This document shows, piece after piece, positions 38,018-50,492 of a stretch of DNA of 64,000 nt. Each line of letters opens with the position of its first letter. Within the stretch, counting starts at the first letter, position 1. The DNA is from Prochilodus magdalenae (taxonomy: Eukaryota > Chordata > Actinopteri > Characiformes > Prochilodontidae): positions 395,001-459,000 of the forward strand of contig JAMWET010001196.1 in NCBI GenBank assembly GCA_024036415.1. Direction: 5' to 3'. Position numbers and translations under genes: made by a program. The notes under the pieces were generated by a model, which was given only the letters and a program-made list of their open reading frames with translations, ran no database searches and was not told the DNA's origin.

Positions 38018-38209
38018 CTGTGTTGGTACGGTATGTCCCAGTGTGCCCTGGGGGAAGGGGTTCCCCTTGACTCTGACTCAGACTCCTCATCGGTGCCTTC
38101 TGATAGACCCTGTCCTCATAGATGGGCTCAATGTGGTGCTCAGGGGACTGCAGGGGCCGCAGCTCAGGGCCCAGGTGGCTGTGCTGGCTGCTGTACGAGC
38201 CCCGAGATC
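38018..38209 (-). CDS. ctnnd2: delta-catenin (ctnnd2), symmetric exon B
   Basis: This is an internal exon of 192 nt (two bases, 63 codons, one base). Seen: the acceptor is TTTTCCCCTGGCAG before GATCTCGG, and the donor is CAACACAG then GTAAGG. Joined to exon C it gives a Gly codon and reads [19 protein letters not shown], then [33 protein letters not shown] and HTGTYRTNT. Known: these match the Tyr-rich CTNND2 segment with [19 protein letters not shown]. The Pro after QK is Ala here. Both ends are phase 1, so skipping would keep frame. A duplicated intronic segment containing a MITE ends about 90 bp past its donor. Confidence 0.96.
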
Positions 38210-39002
38210 CTGCCAGGGGAAAAGAAAACGTCAGTAACTAGAACAGACTGACACTGCTACAGTCTCGGTAGCACCAGAATGGGCTACTGTGGCCTAATTT
38301 GCAAAGAGAACACGATCTTATGTATGAGGCGTCGACGTGAACTAGGCTCACCTCCTCTGGAATTTATCTGAATATGACATTTGGGTAACAATATCCATAA
38401 GAATAAAAAGAGAACAAGCACTGTTCTAAAATCCCGTGCGGAGAAGCTTTATAAATAAAGTAGTAAGATCAGAATAGCAGCCAACATCAAAGGCTGGTCT
38501 ATGATCTTATCTCCTGTTTGGCCTTTATTTGTGTAGTCCTATTTATTCTCATACCGTATCTGCTACTATGAGTTTTTCAGCCGTTGCTACCAGTCAGAGT
38601 GCTCAAGAGGTGTGGAAATGATCAGCAGCTAATATCGCTTTTCACTCCGGCTCTCACTAAAGTGAGCAGGGAAGGGTTCTCTGGAGAGCAGTGAGCAGAT
38701 GAGAGTGAGGTGAAGTGCTTGATCCCTGCACATTGAGAGAAGGTGGAGGAAATGGCATTACCATTCAACTCACACAACCATAAACTGCTCATCCCAGACG
38801 TGCAGAAACCACACATTAGCAGCACTCCACTCATATGAACATGTATGTAATCATGCAGTCTCTATCAATTCTATGGTTTTACATATCGGGACATAATAAA
38901 AATATGGTCTTAGAATTCCGTAAATGCAATTTCAACACCACCACATGATAAATTACACTGGGTCATTATTTAGTCAACAAGAACAAGGTCAAAATGCAAA
39001 AG

Positions 39003-40100
39003 CGGAGTGTGGAAAATTAAGTACACCCTTACTGCTTCCGTAAAAAGGTAATCAGATACCCCTGATTGATTGATCAGCAGCAACTGTAAGAAAACCACCT
39101 CTTAGAAATCAGCATTTTGGTCAGTTTGCTGGTCTGGAGCATTCAGGTGAGTGTTAACACAATGCCATGGGGAAACATTTGGGTTACAAGGCCATTTACA
39201 AACAATTTTGAATCAGTCGTTCTACAATGAGAAAGATTATCCACAAGCAGGAAACATTCAGCTGAGTCACCAGTCTTCCCAGGAGTGGACCTCACAGCAC
39301 ATTCAGCCCATAATAAGGCCATGCAACGCTTATAGAGAAACAAAAACTCATCAGCTACATCCTAGACTCTTCAGTTAGCATGTTAAATGACAGTTTAGCT
39401 CATGACAGCACAAATAGTAAAAGACTGCTCTATTTGACGAGGTTGCCAGGAGAAACGCCTGTCATTTATAAAAAGAACATGGCAAGCTCGCATAGCTGCT
39501 TTTAAATAATGTCCTTTGGATATGACCAAAGTGGAAATCACAATGTGCAGTGCCACATTTGGTAAAAAACCAAACACAGCACATGAGCATGAAATACCTC
39601 AAACCAGCTGTCAGGCATGGTGGCAGATGGGTCATGGCATGGGCTTGTTTTGCAGCCACAGGACCTGGGCACCTTGCAGTCATTTAAGTCGAACACAAAC
39701 TTTCATTAACTTTACATCATACCAAAGTACTCTAACACGAGGATATCTATCCAACAGCTAGGGCTTGGCCAAAACTGGCTCAGGCAATAGGACAATGATC
39801 CCAAGCACACCTACAGCAGAATGGCTGAAAAAGAAAAGAATCAAGGTGTTGGAAAGACACAATGCCCTGACCCCAAACCAGTAGAAATGCTGGGGGGCAC
39901 CTTAAGAGTGAAAGCACACAAAGCTCAATGAACTGAAGCAACATTAAAGAAGAGTAAGGCCCAAAAAAAAAACCCTACCGTAGGCTCGGGGAGACATAAA
40001 ATAAAATCAGACAGAAAACGATTACTTCAAGTTATTGCTGCTAAAGGTGCGTCTACAAGCTATTGATTTCATGGGGCGTCCTTAGTTTTTCCACACATGG
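39003..40100 (+). pseudogene. Tc1-like transposon relic with terminal repeats
   Basis: The left end has TGTGGAAAATTAAGTACACC and the right end, near 40070-40100, its imperfect inverse (CGTCCTTAGTTTTTCCACAC). Transposase pieces on the plus strand include VEITMCSATFGKKPNTAHEH near 39525 and, in another frame near 39790, QNDNDPKHTYSRMAEKEKNQ. The latter carries the NDPKHT motif around the second catalytic Asp of Tc1 transposases. Several frameshifts and stops make it dead. Confidence 0.82.
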
Positions 40101-40762
40101 CTTTTTTCCATTCTGGCTTTATTTTTGTTTAATAAATAACGACACAATGGAATCAGTTGTGTATTATTAAGGTGGTATTTACCCAATTTTAAGAGCTGCA
40201 TTTAAGGACCAGATGAATTGTTATGTCCTTACATAAAAAAATGTAAACCTGCTGTGCTTGTCAGGTCCAGGCAATTTTTTAATAAAAATAAATAAATAAT
40301 CAGAGCTGTATTCTCTGGATGTTCTTTGTCCGTGTGACAAGCATATCCACTAGCACCTGAAAAAGTTTGGGGTCCATTGTCTTTACTAGTCTACCATCTG
40401 ATATATACAGCCTTCTGATAAGCACGGTTGGAGCATTAGACTACTACAACTATTATAAAACATACAGTATGCTCAGTTTAACTACGTCTTACAAGAAGAA
40501 CCTGTGTCTATGCTTGAAAGCACTGAGTTCAAAACACTCAAGAGGAAGAAACCAACAACAAAACTTCCTTAGCCAGAGACGTCTTGGTTATGATGAAATT
40601 CACAGCACTGGGCAGCCGGTCAAAAATGTGTGGCATCAAAATAATGTTGCCCAGTAAAATATATAATACCACCTTCCACAATTTTCCTGCAGCATGATCT
40701 TCCTAAGCTGGTGCTGCAACTGCTTCTCTTTCCTCTCAAATCCACATTCCCCTTCATAAATA

Positions 40763-40980
40763 TTTACATTTACAGTATTTAGCTGACGCTCTTATCCAGA
40801 GCGACTTACAAGGTTAATCATATTACAGGTGGGCCAGTGTAGTGTTAGGAGTCTTGCCCAAGGACTCTTATTGGTGTAGCACAGCATAGTCACCCAGACA
40901 GGGATTCGAACCCCAGTCTCCCACGTGTGGTGGTGGCTCCTTGGCGGGTAGTGGTGTTATCCGCTGAGCTACACCAACCA
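40763..40980 (-). repeat. tRNA-derived SINE, type 1
   Basis: It is collinear with the copy at 25982-26200. The head is TGGTTGGTGTAGCTCAGCGG, the B box is a perfect GGTTCGAATCCC and the tail is GTAAGTCGCTCTGGATAAGA. The intact internal promoter makes this one of the best-preserved copies here. Confidence 0.9.
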
Positions 40981-42849
40981 CAAATAAAGTCCTCAGGAGC
41001 CACATTCACTACGCAGAAGCAACACTGTCTCTATAGAAAGCAAAAGGGCTGACGAAGGCTGTAAACATGTGCATTAAAGCCTATTTAATTATTATTATTA
41101 TTATTATTATTAATAATAGTAAGAATAAGACTTTGACCCTTCTTGCTTTTTGATGTTTTAGTGGAGCATGAATGCATGTCTGTGATCATTTATCAGAGAG
41201 AAAGTGACTTTGAATATGACCCCTCGTTATGGTAAGGCTCGTTCTCCTCGCATGTAATTCTGTTCATCTTGTTTGTTTGCTGCAGCATATAGTGCGCAAG
41301 CGCCTCAACATAGTTCATTACTAGGTCTTAAGAGCCACACCAATGGTGTTATATTTGGCATTCTAGGTAAAAGGCTCGTCTAGGTCAAAAACCGATGAGG
41401 AACTGTACCAGAACATGTACAGTACACCCCATTCTGACGTGTTCAGCTGCTCAGTGCTGAGTCTTGGGCTGTAGACACACAAAAATATATATACTTTCTG
41501 AAACATGCAGGTGTAACTTCGAGAGTCTCAGCAGTGAGCTTCTCAGCGCAGTGACACTATAAAACATGGCCAGCGATTCACAACCTAAAATCCAGCGCAC
41601 CTGCCAGGATATGTATTATGTGGATACTGAAATGCACATAACTTGCAGCAAGAAGCCCAGGCTGTGTTTGGCTCTCTGCTCTGCAGAAGGCTCCATTGGC
41701 ACAGCTGCCACTTCCCCGACATAATGCAATTGTGCAAATGTTCAGACAATGAGAAGCCACAGTTAGAGTGGGCTCTCTCTGTAATCACCTTATCAGTGTC
41801 AGCCAGGCGACTGCATTCACTCCTTAACCCCATCCATTCCTCCCGGACTGAGAGAGAGATCCTCAGGGATACGTGCAAAACTCAGAGAGAGGAGGAAAAA
41901 AAAAAATAGCACCTCTCATACACCGCTCTCCTGCCTAAAAGGTTCCACTCTGTGCAAGCCTCTGCTTTTGAACCGGGAAAGCGCTTCAGCGAGCGTGCCA
42001 GTCATCCAGTCAAAGAAATGCTCAAAGCAGGTTGGGAAGCCCTCCTCAGCTGTTGACATGAATGCTTAACATGGACAAAAGAGTTGGGATAGTGATACGG
42101 TGGCAAAGGCGGTGAAAGCAAAAATCAGGAAAAAGGACGACTGACTGACAGACAGACAGACAGACAAACTGACAGGCACATGAGAAATCAGAGATCCAGA
42201 GAGACAAAACTCCAGTATTTATAAACAGCTTGTGTCAGTACAAGATAATACAGGATGTTTAAGTAAGTAAATGGCCCTTGTAATTTTACATTCCATTATA
42301 ACACGTTTAGTCATATTTTTAAACGGTTGGCCATGTTCAAAGTCTCTGCAAAATACATGACATACACACAACAGCTCGATTCTGATTCTCTATTAAGTAG
42401 GGGTGTAACAATCCAGAACTATTGTAGAACTATATGATACGGCTGTTTTTGAGTCATTTCATACATAATGTGTTTGGTAACACCTAAAACCTTTTAGGTA
42501 ATTTTGATAAACTAAAATAGTAAACCATATGGCCATATCTTGGCATTAAATGAACAGAGCATTATAAATTCACACCTAGATATTACTACAATTCACGTTT
42601 TTAGTTTCAGCCCATTTGGAGATGGCATTTGGTGGCTGCTTAAATCCTGCTGGTACACGTAGCTGCAAAGCCTCTCTTATTAATATTTCCACATTCCACC
42701 TGAAAGAAACTAGCCTCAACATGAGTTATTTTCCTTTCTAATGTAATCCTCTGAATTCTGCTATTCTCATATGGTCTCAACTAAGCTCTAGCAAATGGCC
42801 TGTTGTTGTGAGGAAAGTGCAATGGTTTCTTTTGTTACAGAAAATGTAA

Positions 42850-43452
42850 ATTGTCTCCCCACCTACGAAGTGGCTATGCAGTTTATATGAAAATGACCCA
42901 CTGTCTCCCACCTTAAGGTGATAACCATCAGCTGATCACTCTCCCTTATCTGTTTGAATGCCAACTATAACCCTTTATTGCGTGATGACCCCCCCAATGT
43001 TGATACTCCAAGTACCCTCATCTTCACCCAATCCTACTCCTCCTTCAACTCCTCTCACCTTCATCCTTTCCCCTCCCACAGTTTCCAATGTATATAAGGT
43101 TCTCCCAAAATACCCCTAGTCAGACAAGACCAGAGAAGACAAGACTGGACAAGACTAGACAAGACCAGAGAAGGCTGGACTGTGCCAGACTGGACCAAAC
43201 TGGACAGGACTGACAACCTAAGCCTGGTGCCCGTGCATGATTCTTCATGCACGTGAATAAGACTAGATAGGTTGTACCCATGCATCTCTGTATGTGTGAA
43301 TAAACTCAACACAACGCTGAACCTTATCTCCAGTCTCCTGACTCCTGATTCTTCTTGAAGACCTGAATTTCTAACAATTTGGTGCCGTGACCCGGATGCA
43401 TGCTGAAACCTACTTGTCTCCTGACTCTTCTCGAAGACCCGAATTTCTAACA
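42850..43452 (+). mobile_element. LTR retroelement remnant: one LTR, primer site, second LTR end
   Basis: The 5' LTR shows a TATA box (TATATAAGG, 43091), a GACAAGAC-rich repeat (about 43120-43200), a polyadenylation signal (AATAAA, 43299) and a terminus ...ATTTCTAACA at 43376. Three bases later comes a primer-binding site. About 20 bases beyond that, a second LTR 3' end (GAATTTCTAACA, to 43452) follows directly, so the internal region is deleted. No gag, pol or env sequence is present. The left boundary is uncertain and no target duplication was found. Confidence 0.7.
43380..43397 (+). other. primer-binding site complementary to tRNA-His
   Basis: TGGTGCCGTGACCCGGAT is the perfect 18-base complement of the 3' end of animal tRNA-His including CCA. 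It starts three bases after the LTR terminus, the canonical place for a reverse-transcription primer site. It fixes the orientation of the element as plus. Confidence 0.82.
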
Positions 43453-46400
43453 ACTTAAACTGAGCTACAGGAATGAAAATCTGAATGGCTAACTCTCTCC
43501 TCACCATGGTAACTGACAAATTTAGGTGATCTCTTTACAAATCAGTTGGCCGATACAATGTTAGAGGTATCACAATGTCATAGCTACTCAACCATCCAAG
43601 GCTGGCTACCCAGTTTCCCAGAGCACCACTGCACAACTGAGCTTAAGTTTTTTTTTTTTTTAATAAGGACATATATATTTTCTATTGAACTATAGAAATC
43701 ATTCCAGTTATGACACTTTCTATAGCATTACATCTAACTGCATTTGTTCCCCAGTGTGTGTGGTCTCACTGCATTAAAAATAAATATTAACCCGCACACA
43801 GTGACACCACTAATATTAAGACCACTAATAAAAACCCTTGTACTTAATCAGCAACACTGCACCTTGACTTCACAAAATGAATATTGACATATCAATGTCA
43901 ACGCCATAAACATGTAATATGACAGATTATACTTAGTAAAATAACAGTGTCCTGATTATAATGGCTATTTGTGTTGACTCGTGCCATAAAGTTGATGCCT
44001 TGTCTAATATGTAACATGATGAGTTAAGGTAAGCATAATAAGGACATCATAAACAAGTGCATCTGTCGTGATGACTAATGCTCGGGTAGGTGTTTAGGTG
44101 ATAGTAAGTTTTTGTTTTTTAAAGATTTCTTGAAATATTCTTTACCAATAGCCATCAATAAATCAAATATACTGACCAAAAAGGACTGGACTGTAAAAAC
44201 CCTACTCAATCATTTAATTTGGACCCAATAAAAGAGTGGAGCATTCTTGGAGCGGAGCCCTGCCTGGAAACTTGTATTTTTTTTTTTTAGTCTATTTGGA
44301 AGATAAGCACTTGTGTCCAGGTGGAGGATTTGGGCTGACAAGCTGCTGTCTCCCATGCGGTTACCTGAGTACGCTAACAGAACCTTCCCTGAAGGCAGAT
44401 TCCCTCAGAGGCTGCATGAGGCACGCACAATGCCAGCAGAGTCTCAACGCTACTATTCACATCATGATGAAACACCAAGATCCAAAAAAGAAATTCACAA
44501 CGCTCCCACAAGTGTGGGAATAAGGCTGCATAAAATGCTCCATATTCATGAGAACATAGAGGAGCATGCTAAAATAGGCCTGTGCTACCGAGCCGATGGC
44601 CTGCGCAATGTTCTTAACAGCAGGCACAACTTCGTCCTCGTCTTCTAGCCCTGTTTTCTGTTTGAACTCTCTTAATGGATATATTAATGCTATCCATCAT
44701 TATCCAAGATTTGCTGTGGTGTACGTGAAATGCTTGCCAGACCCCATGTAGCCTCACAATGAGGCTACCTTGCTAATTACAGACAGCGCGATGAGTGTTT
44801 TTGGGGCCAATACCACTGGCCTTTCGGCACGCTCGGCCGATAGCTAATACCGGTCGGGGCAGCTGGACTGGTCTGCTGGTTTATTTGTTTTTGTGTTGTA
44901 CATGGCTGGTGGCAGCAGCATGAAGCCACACAAACGTTAGCATGCTGTCTATGTTAGAGGCGACTATGAGTATGACTACTGAGGCTGTGGCTTTATCTGG
45001 GTAGTTTGCTTTTTCCTGACCCTGTCCGAAATTTAATAAGACTTCTGGCATCCAAAAAAAATTATTTCACCATGGTCGATGGCAAAAGAAAAAAATTAAA
45101 AATTCAGAAAAATAAGTTTTACTTATTGCAGAAAAGTGTCATTTTCAGTGACAGTGTTTTGTCCAAGTGACAAAAGTGATGAAATATCCTTATCCATCTA
45201 CCATAAACATGTAAACGTGACATCATTGGCCTTTCAGCTGTTTTCTGACTTTATGGGCTTGAGTGCTGTCATTGTGTCATATCAGGTGAGCTGTGTTAAA
45301 AGTCTCTACCCCCCCAAAATTATACAAATAGATACAGTAAACAAAAGTTTTCAGACTGATGACTATGCAGTTTTAGTCCTGTGGCCAAAAGTCAAAAGGT
45401 TGGCATTTCCATCCATCCAGGTTCCCGTAACCAAAGGCCCTCACGCATGACAGCAGCACTCCTAACTGTCATATACTGTAGAGTTAGAAAGATAAATAAA
45501 ATAAAAGAGATAGATACAATTAATAAAACTTTACTGTAGCTCGTCTAACGGCATTTTGCATTTACGTGCAATGTTAGCCTCTTTCTAAAGGATCTGCCAT
45601 TCCACAAACAGAATGGGAAAAACATTTTTAATTAATATAACCAATTAAAAAAAGCTGTGTTATCAGATTCTGGACTGGCATGACTTTCATCACTGACTGT
45701 ACCTCCCAAGGGGATAATAACCTTGTGGAGTCTGTTCTGCAGTGGTGTTAGCCTACACCACACCTCAGCCTCCCTAGGACATACAGCTCCCTAATGATCT
45801 ATCAGGGCATAAATTACTTTAATTTGACGAGAGAACACAGTTTCTGTTCCAGCTCTATAAATTTAACCATTTTCAGGGGAAGGAAAAAAAAAACCCTTCA
45901 TTTGAAATGCTAATTGGTTGCAACCCAGATTTAGCAAGTGGAGGCAGACTATGCCTCTCTAATACATTTCCAGTGTATGTTTGTGTTGATGTCCACGTGA
46001 AGAGAACAGCTATTTCAGGGCTCTGTTTAACATGCTAATCTCAGTGGGCCATACTGTCTTACATCAGCAGGAAAAAATTAATGCAGTGCGTTTCTGGGCT
46101 TCTGCTGGCTCCCTCCTGGCACTGTGCCAAACGTGCTAAGCGCTTCCAACATTCAAAGCAGTGCGCCTCCACTGTAGGACAGCAGCATAATGTCTTTGTT
46201 GTGTTCCCTCACGGTGTTTATGATGTCCAGCGCTTGAGGAAACCGTACACAGGTGCCCGGTAAACCCAGCTAGCAACCTCTTGCTCAACTCGCTTTATCT
46301 TCCTTGCGGCTTAATTGCACACATCACTTGGCACACATCCAGGCAGCCTTCCACTGCTACATGATCAACTCAACTCCACTCTTCTTTATTCACATCGAGT

Positions 46401-46585
46401 AGCCTTGCTTTTTTTTAGGATGGAGAAAGGCAGGAGGAGCTCTGTACTAGGTCGGTCTGGAATTTAATTACAAAAAACAAACAAACAAACAAAAAAATAT
46501 TCCACCTTGGTCGATGGGCCCCGTAACCAAGGGGCCTCATTCAGGACTAAGAACTATCTACATTACAGGAACACCTTGATTTTAA

Positions 46586-46860
46586 TTGTTGATCCCACAG
46601 TGGGGAAATTTAGCCTCCGCATTTAACCCATCCGTTAAGTGAACACACCCACAAACACACTCACTAGTGAACACACACTAGGGGGCAGTGAGCACACTTA
46701 CCCGGAGCGGTGGACAGCCTGGTCCACGGTGCCCGGGGAGCAGCTGAGGGTTAGGTGCCTTGCTCAAGGGCACCTCAGTCGTTACTGTCAGTTCAGGGAA
46801 TCGAACCGGCGACCCTCCGGTCACAAGGCTGGTTCCCTAACCTCCAGCCCACGACTGCCC
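46586..46860 (-). repeat. tRNA-derived SINE, type 2, second copy
   Basis: It aligns along its length with the copy at 1258-1528. Minus-strand landmarks are GGGCAGTCGTGGGCTGGAGG at the head, the intact B box GGTTCGATTCCC, CCTTGAGCAAGGCACCTAAC in the body and AAATTTCCCCACTGTGGGAT in the tail. The better-preserved B box suggests it is younger than the other copy. Confidence 0.78.
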
Positions 46861-48429
46861 CCAGCATAGCAGGTTTACTATTACTAGAATCAATTCAGCT
46901 TATCTGTTCCTGCATTTATCAGCTTACTCTCTAATCTGTCCACAAGCAGAGATGAATGGCAACCTTCAGTTCAGTAATTTAAAAACATCCTCCAGTCTAG
47001 AAGGGTCCTGAGATCAGAAACTGATCACTGAAGGATAATCACCCATTTAAAGTGAGCACAGAAATGTGTAAGCTATGATCTGTAACGTCCCTGTGTCTAA
47101 AGCAGCCTCCAGTAAGCACTTACAGTTCAGAATTTCTGTAGCTTGCAAGTCAAACTCAAAACTTGTGGGTTGTGTTGTGTTGAGACGGGTCTTCAGAAGA
47201 AACTGTTATCAGGCTGTGTTCAGGTTCAGGTCTGATCAAAGCTCTATGCAGCAAGTGCCCTGAAAGGAGTTGAGTCTCAAGCTTTGTACAAGTTTCTCCC
47301 TCACCTCCTTCTCCTCACTGTTTCACTCTGTTTTGCCTTCGAGCATGACTGGGCTTGGTTCCCTGCACTTGAGCCCTGATCTGGGCCCTAGGGCCCTGGG
47401 CCAAGCTCTGATGAGTGGGGATTAGTGGGCTGGTCTCCCGCCGGAGGCACGGCTGGGCGCTCTGGTGGAGGAAAGCGTGAAGACACTGCAGGACACCGGG
47501 CTTTAATCAAAGTGACATGCAGGAGTGGCGGTGAAGGCCGGGAGGAGGCCTGGATCAGGCTGACCACTTCTCTGCTTTTGCGTCCCAGATGTCGGCTTGT
47601 GGGTTTGATGGAACGCTGACTGTGTGGCAGGTAATACAGGGATGGAATCAATGGCACTGGAATCAATAGCACTTGCTTCGAATCAGCGTGTTCAGCCGAG
47701 GCTTTAGATACATTTCACATTTCAGTGTAGCACCCTGGCACAGTAGGAAAGAGCCTGTTTAACATTTGTTCACAACTTCATTCACCGACGCCTGATCAAA
47801 GTCTGATCCAATATTTGTGTCGTATGTTCATGTGCTTTCCATAAAGGCAAAAAAGCAAACTATAAGTGAAAACGGAACTACAGTAGATCAATTAAATAAT
47901 TAAATACATAAAAGTAACCAACTAACATGAACTGAAACTCCATGTGTCTCACTTTTGGCTTTCCCCTTTACCTCCGATCTCCCAAACTCCAACTCCCAGA
48001 ATCCACCACCTCATCATTGTCACGTCTGTCACCACCCAATCGAATTCCGTTCTCCCATTAGTTATCCCAAAATACTGATTACGCACAGCGGTTCACCATT
48101 AAGTCTGTTGCTTATACCCCTGGCTTTACACTCTCTCTTCGGAAAGTATTGCCACACCCGTAGCACACCGAGCTTTCTTTTCTCTGTCCCTGTTTGGTCT
48201 TTTGGCTTTTGATTCTTTTTTGCAAGTTTGGTTTTTGAGTCTCGGTTACTTCCTGGTTTATGACACAGCCTATCCCCCTGGATTCTGTTATTGAGCCTGA
48301 CTGCTAACCTGTCAATAAAACCCAGCTTCGCTTTTAGCTCAACACACACACTCTGACTTTACAAACATTACGCCATGATGGTGATTAATATTCAAGAATA
48401 AATAAAAACCTCCATACCTATAGCAACTA

Positions 48430-48962
48430 CAGGGGTGGGACAATGAAACTGAAACACCTGTCATTTTAGTGTGGGAGGTCTCATGGCTAAATTGGACCAG
48501 CCTGGTGGCAAATCTTCATTAATTGCACACTGCACCAGTAAGAGCAGAGTGTGAAGGTTCAGTTAGCAGGTAAGAGCACAGTTCTGCTCACAATACTGCA
48601 ATGCACACAGCATTATGGGTGACATACCAGAGTTCAAAAGAGGACAGACTGTTGGTGCACGTCTTGCTGGCGCATCTGTGACCAAGACAGCAAGTCTTTG
48701 TGATGTATCAAGAGCCACGGTATCCAGGGTAATGTCAGCATACCACCAAGAAGGACGAACCTCCACCAGCATCACGTAGTGACCTGGCCACTATCCTGCA
48801 TGAAGAATGGCTTAAACTCCCTCTGACCACTGTGCAGGACGCAGTATATGTCATTCCCAAGACCAACTGACGCTGTACTTGCCGCAAAAGGAGGCCCTAC
48901 ACCATACTAATAAATGATTGTGGTCTAAAACCAGGTGTTTCAGTTTCATTGTCCAACCCCTG
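48430..48962 (+). mobile_element. Tc1-derived MITE, full-length copy 5
   Basis: This 533-bp element is flanked by TA on both sides. The left terminal repeat has one change (CAGGGGTGGGACAATGAAAC) and the right matches the family. It carries the intact N-terminal ORF and the C-terminal scrap. Confidence 0.95.
48615..48779 (+). pseudogene. 54-aa Tc1 transposase N-terminal fragment in MITE copy 5
   Basis: It is intact from ATG to TAG. It has Ile to Thr in GQTVGARL, as in copy 2. The helix-turn-helix is unchanged. Confidence 0.8.
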
Positions 48963-50492
48963 TATATTGTTCATAAAAGCTGCATTTAGGTTCCAATCAT
49001 GATCTTTAGACGAATGTACCATGCTCAAGAACTGGGCTTCAACCCAAACTACTACTACTACCACTTGTTGCCACAGACAGTACTTTGAACTGCAGTTGCA
49101 AACATAACATCACTGTTAATTCTCAAAGGTAAATATTATTGTTAGGGTGATATTCAGAGCAAGAAATACCTTTAACATGCAGTCCAGTCCAGCCCAGCCC
49201 AATCACCATATAAACGCATCATGCAAATCTTACTAAAACAATGTATCGTCCCATAGTTCTCCAACACTGTTGTTAATAAATTCTTTAACAAATTTGAAAT
49301 TTCATTTTACAGATGTTCAGTCACCTTTTATGTGGTAAAGTATATGGAAAAAAAAGGTTTTGATTTCCTTCCCCTATCCCACTGTGAAGTGGCACGACTG
49401 AAGACGATAATCGTACAGGGGATTTTATTAGAGAAAAGTGGATCTAACTGCAGCAAGGGACAAATATCTCCATCTGAGCAAACTCACAGCTACGCTCTTT
49501 GATATCCATCTGAATATCATAAAGACAGAAGGAGTCTTCGTATCAAAGTACTGAACTCTTTCAAATGATCTGATCTTGTCTCTAGACTTGGGGATTGCAG
49601 TGAACGATGGGTCTCCTATGACACATAATACTCCGAGGCAGAAAGAATAGAAATATTAATATAAGGTTACTCCGGTCCCTAGTTTCCTCTGCTAAAAATG
49701 AAGAGATGGTGGTAAAAAAACTCCACGTAGAGGTGCAAAGTGTTGATTCACCAGATTCCCATGGGTATTTACCTAATTCAACCGAGGAGCCATTGATGTT
49801 TTCACTTTGAAGCTGGCTAGTTAGCTTGTTCTCAATGTCAGAGACAATCAAACTTCATCTACCAGCTGTGTGTGCATGTGCAGAAGTGGATAAAGAAACC
49901 ACTCCTCGAAGACATATGAGCAATGGAGGACTGTATAATGAGAAGAGGTAAGAGGAACAACGGGCAAAGGTGGATGCAATTCCCAAAGCCCTGACAAGCA
50001 CAATCAGAAGTGAATCAAGCCTATAATGCTTTGCCTGCACAATCAAACTGGTGTCAGTTCTAGCCTTCTGGGGGGAAGAGAGAGAATATTTCAGTCTGCC
50101 AATTCCCTCATGAGCCCATCACTAGAGCGACCGTACAAGCCTCGATGACTGGGACTAATATTACCAACATTGAAAGTGGTCCCACAACTGGCCCGTTCTA
50201 CTGAGAAAGCCTGTTCCTCTAGTTCCAGACAGTACAATAACAATGAAATGAGGTTACGGCGCTCAAATAACACTGCCAAGACAGAAGCCGCTATGCTCAC
50301 ATTACAAGCTTAGTTTTGGCTTAAGTCCAAATCTCAGGCATGTAAAAGGAACGGTTTAGGTGCAAGCTGCCCGCTTAAAAAAAATGCCAGCACCACGCTG
50401 AGACAAAATGTTTATCGGCCCTGTAATGTGAGCATGGCGGCACAGTCCATCCACCAGTAATAACAGAGTTGCAATATAAGGTTGTCGCTCAC

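Larger units (their letters stand above)
38210..50492 (-). other. ctnnd2: ctnnd2 intron between exons C and B
   Basis: This 12.28-kb intron is bounded by consensus GTGAGC and CAG. From low to high coordinates it contains a Tc1 relic with recognisable terminal repeats, a SINE, a (GACA)n-like tract near 42145-42180, an LTR with a tRNA-His primer-binding site, a second SINE type and a MITE. I recognise no feature in 38210-39000, 40110-40760, 40985-42840, 43460-46585, 46865-48425 or 48965-50490. ORFs there (44236-44648, 45136-45450, 47388-47672) have no family signature. Confidence 0.9.

Noticed and set aside
44236..44648. Two overlapping plus-strand ORFs of 95 and 111 codons
   Set aside because: Different frames of the same DNA, no recognisable motif, antisense to the host gene; the stretch might instead be conserved non-coding DNA.
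9650..48775. Recurrent 70-codon ORF starting MMLVEVRPSWWYADI in five places
   Set aside because: It is the antisense frame of the Tc1 transposase N-terminal fragment in each MITE; the sense frame has the recognised helix-turn-helix.
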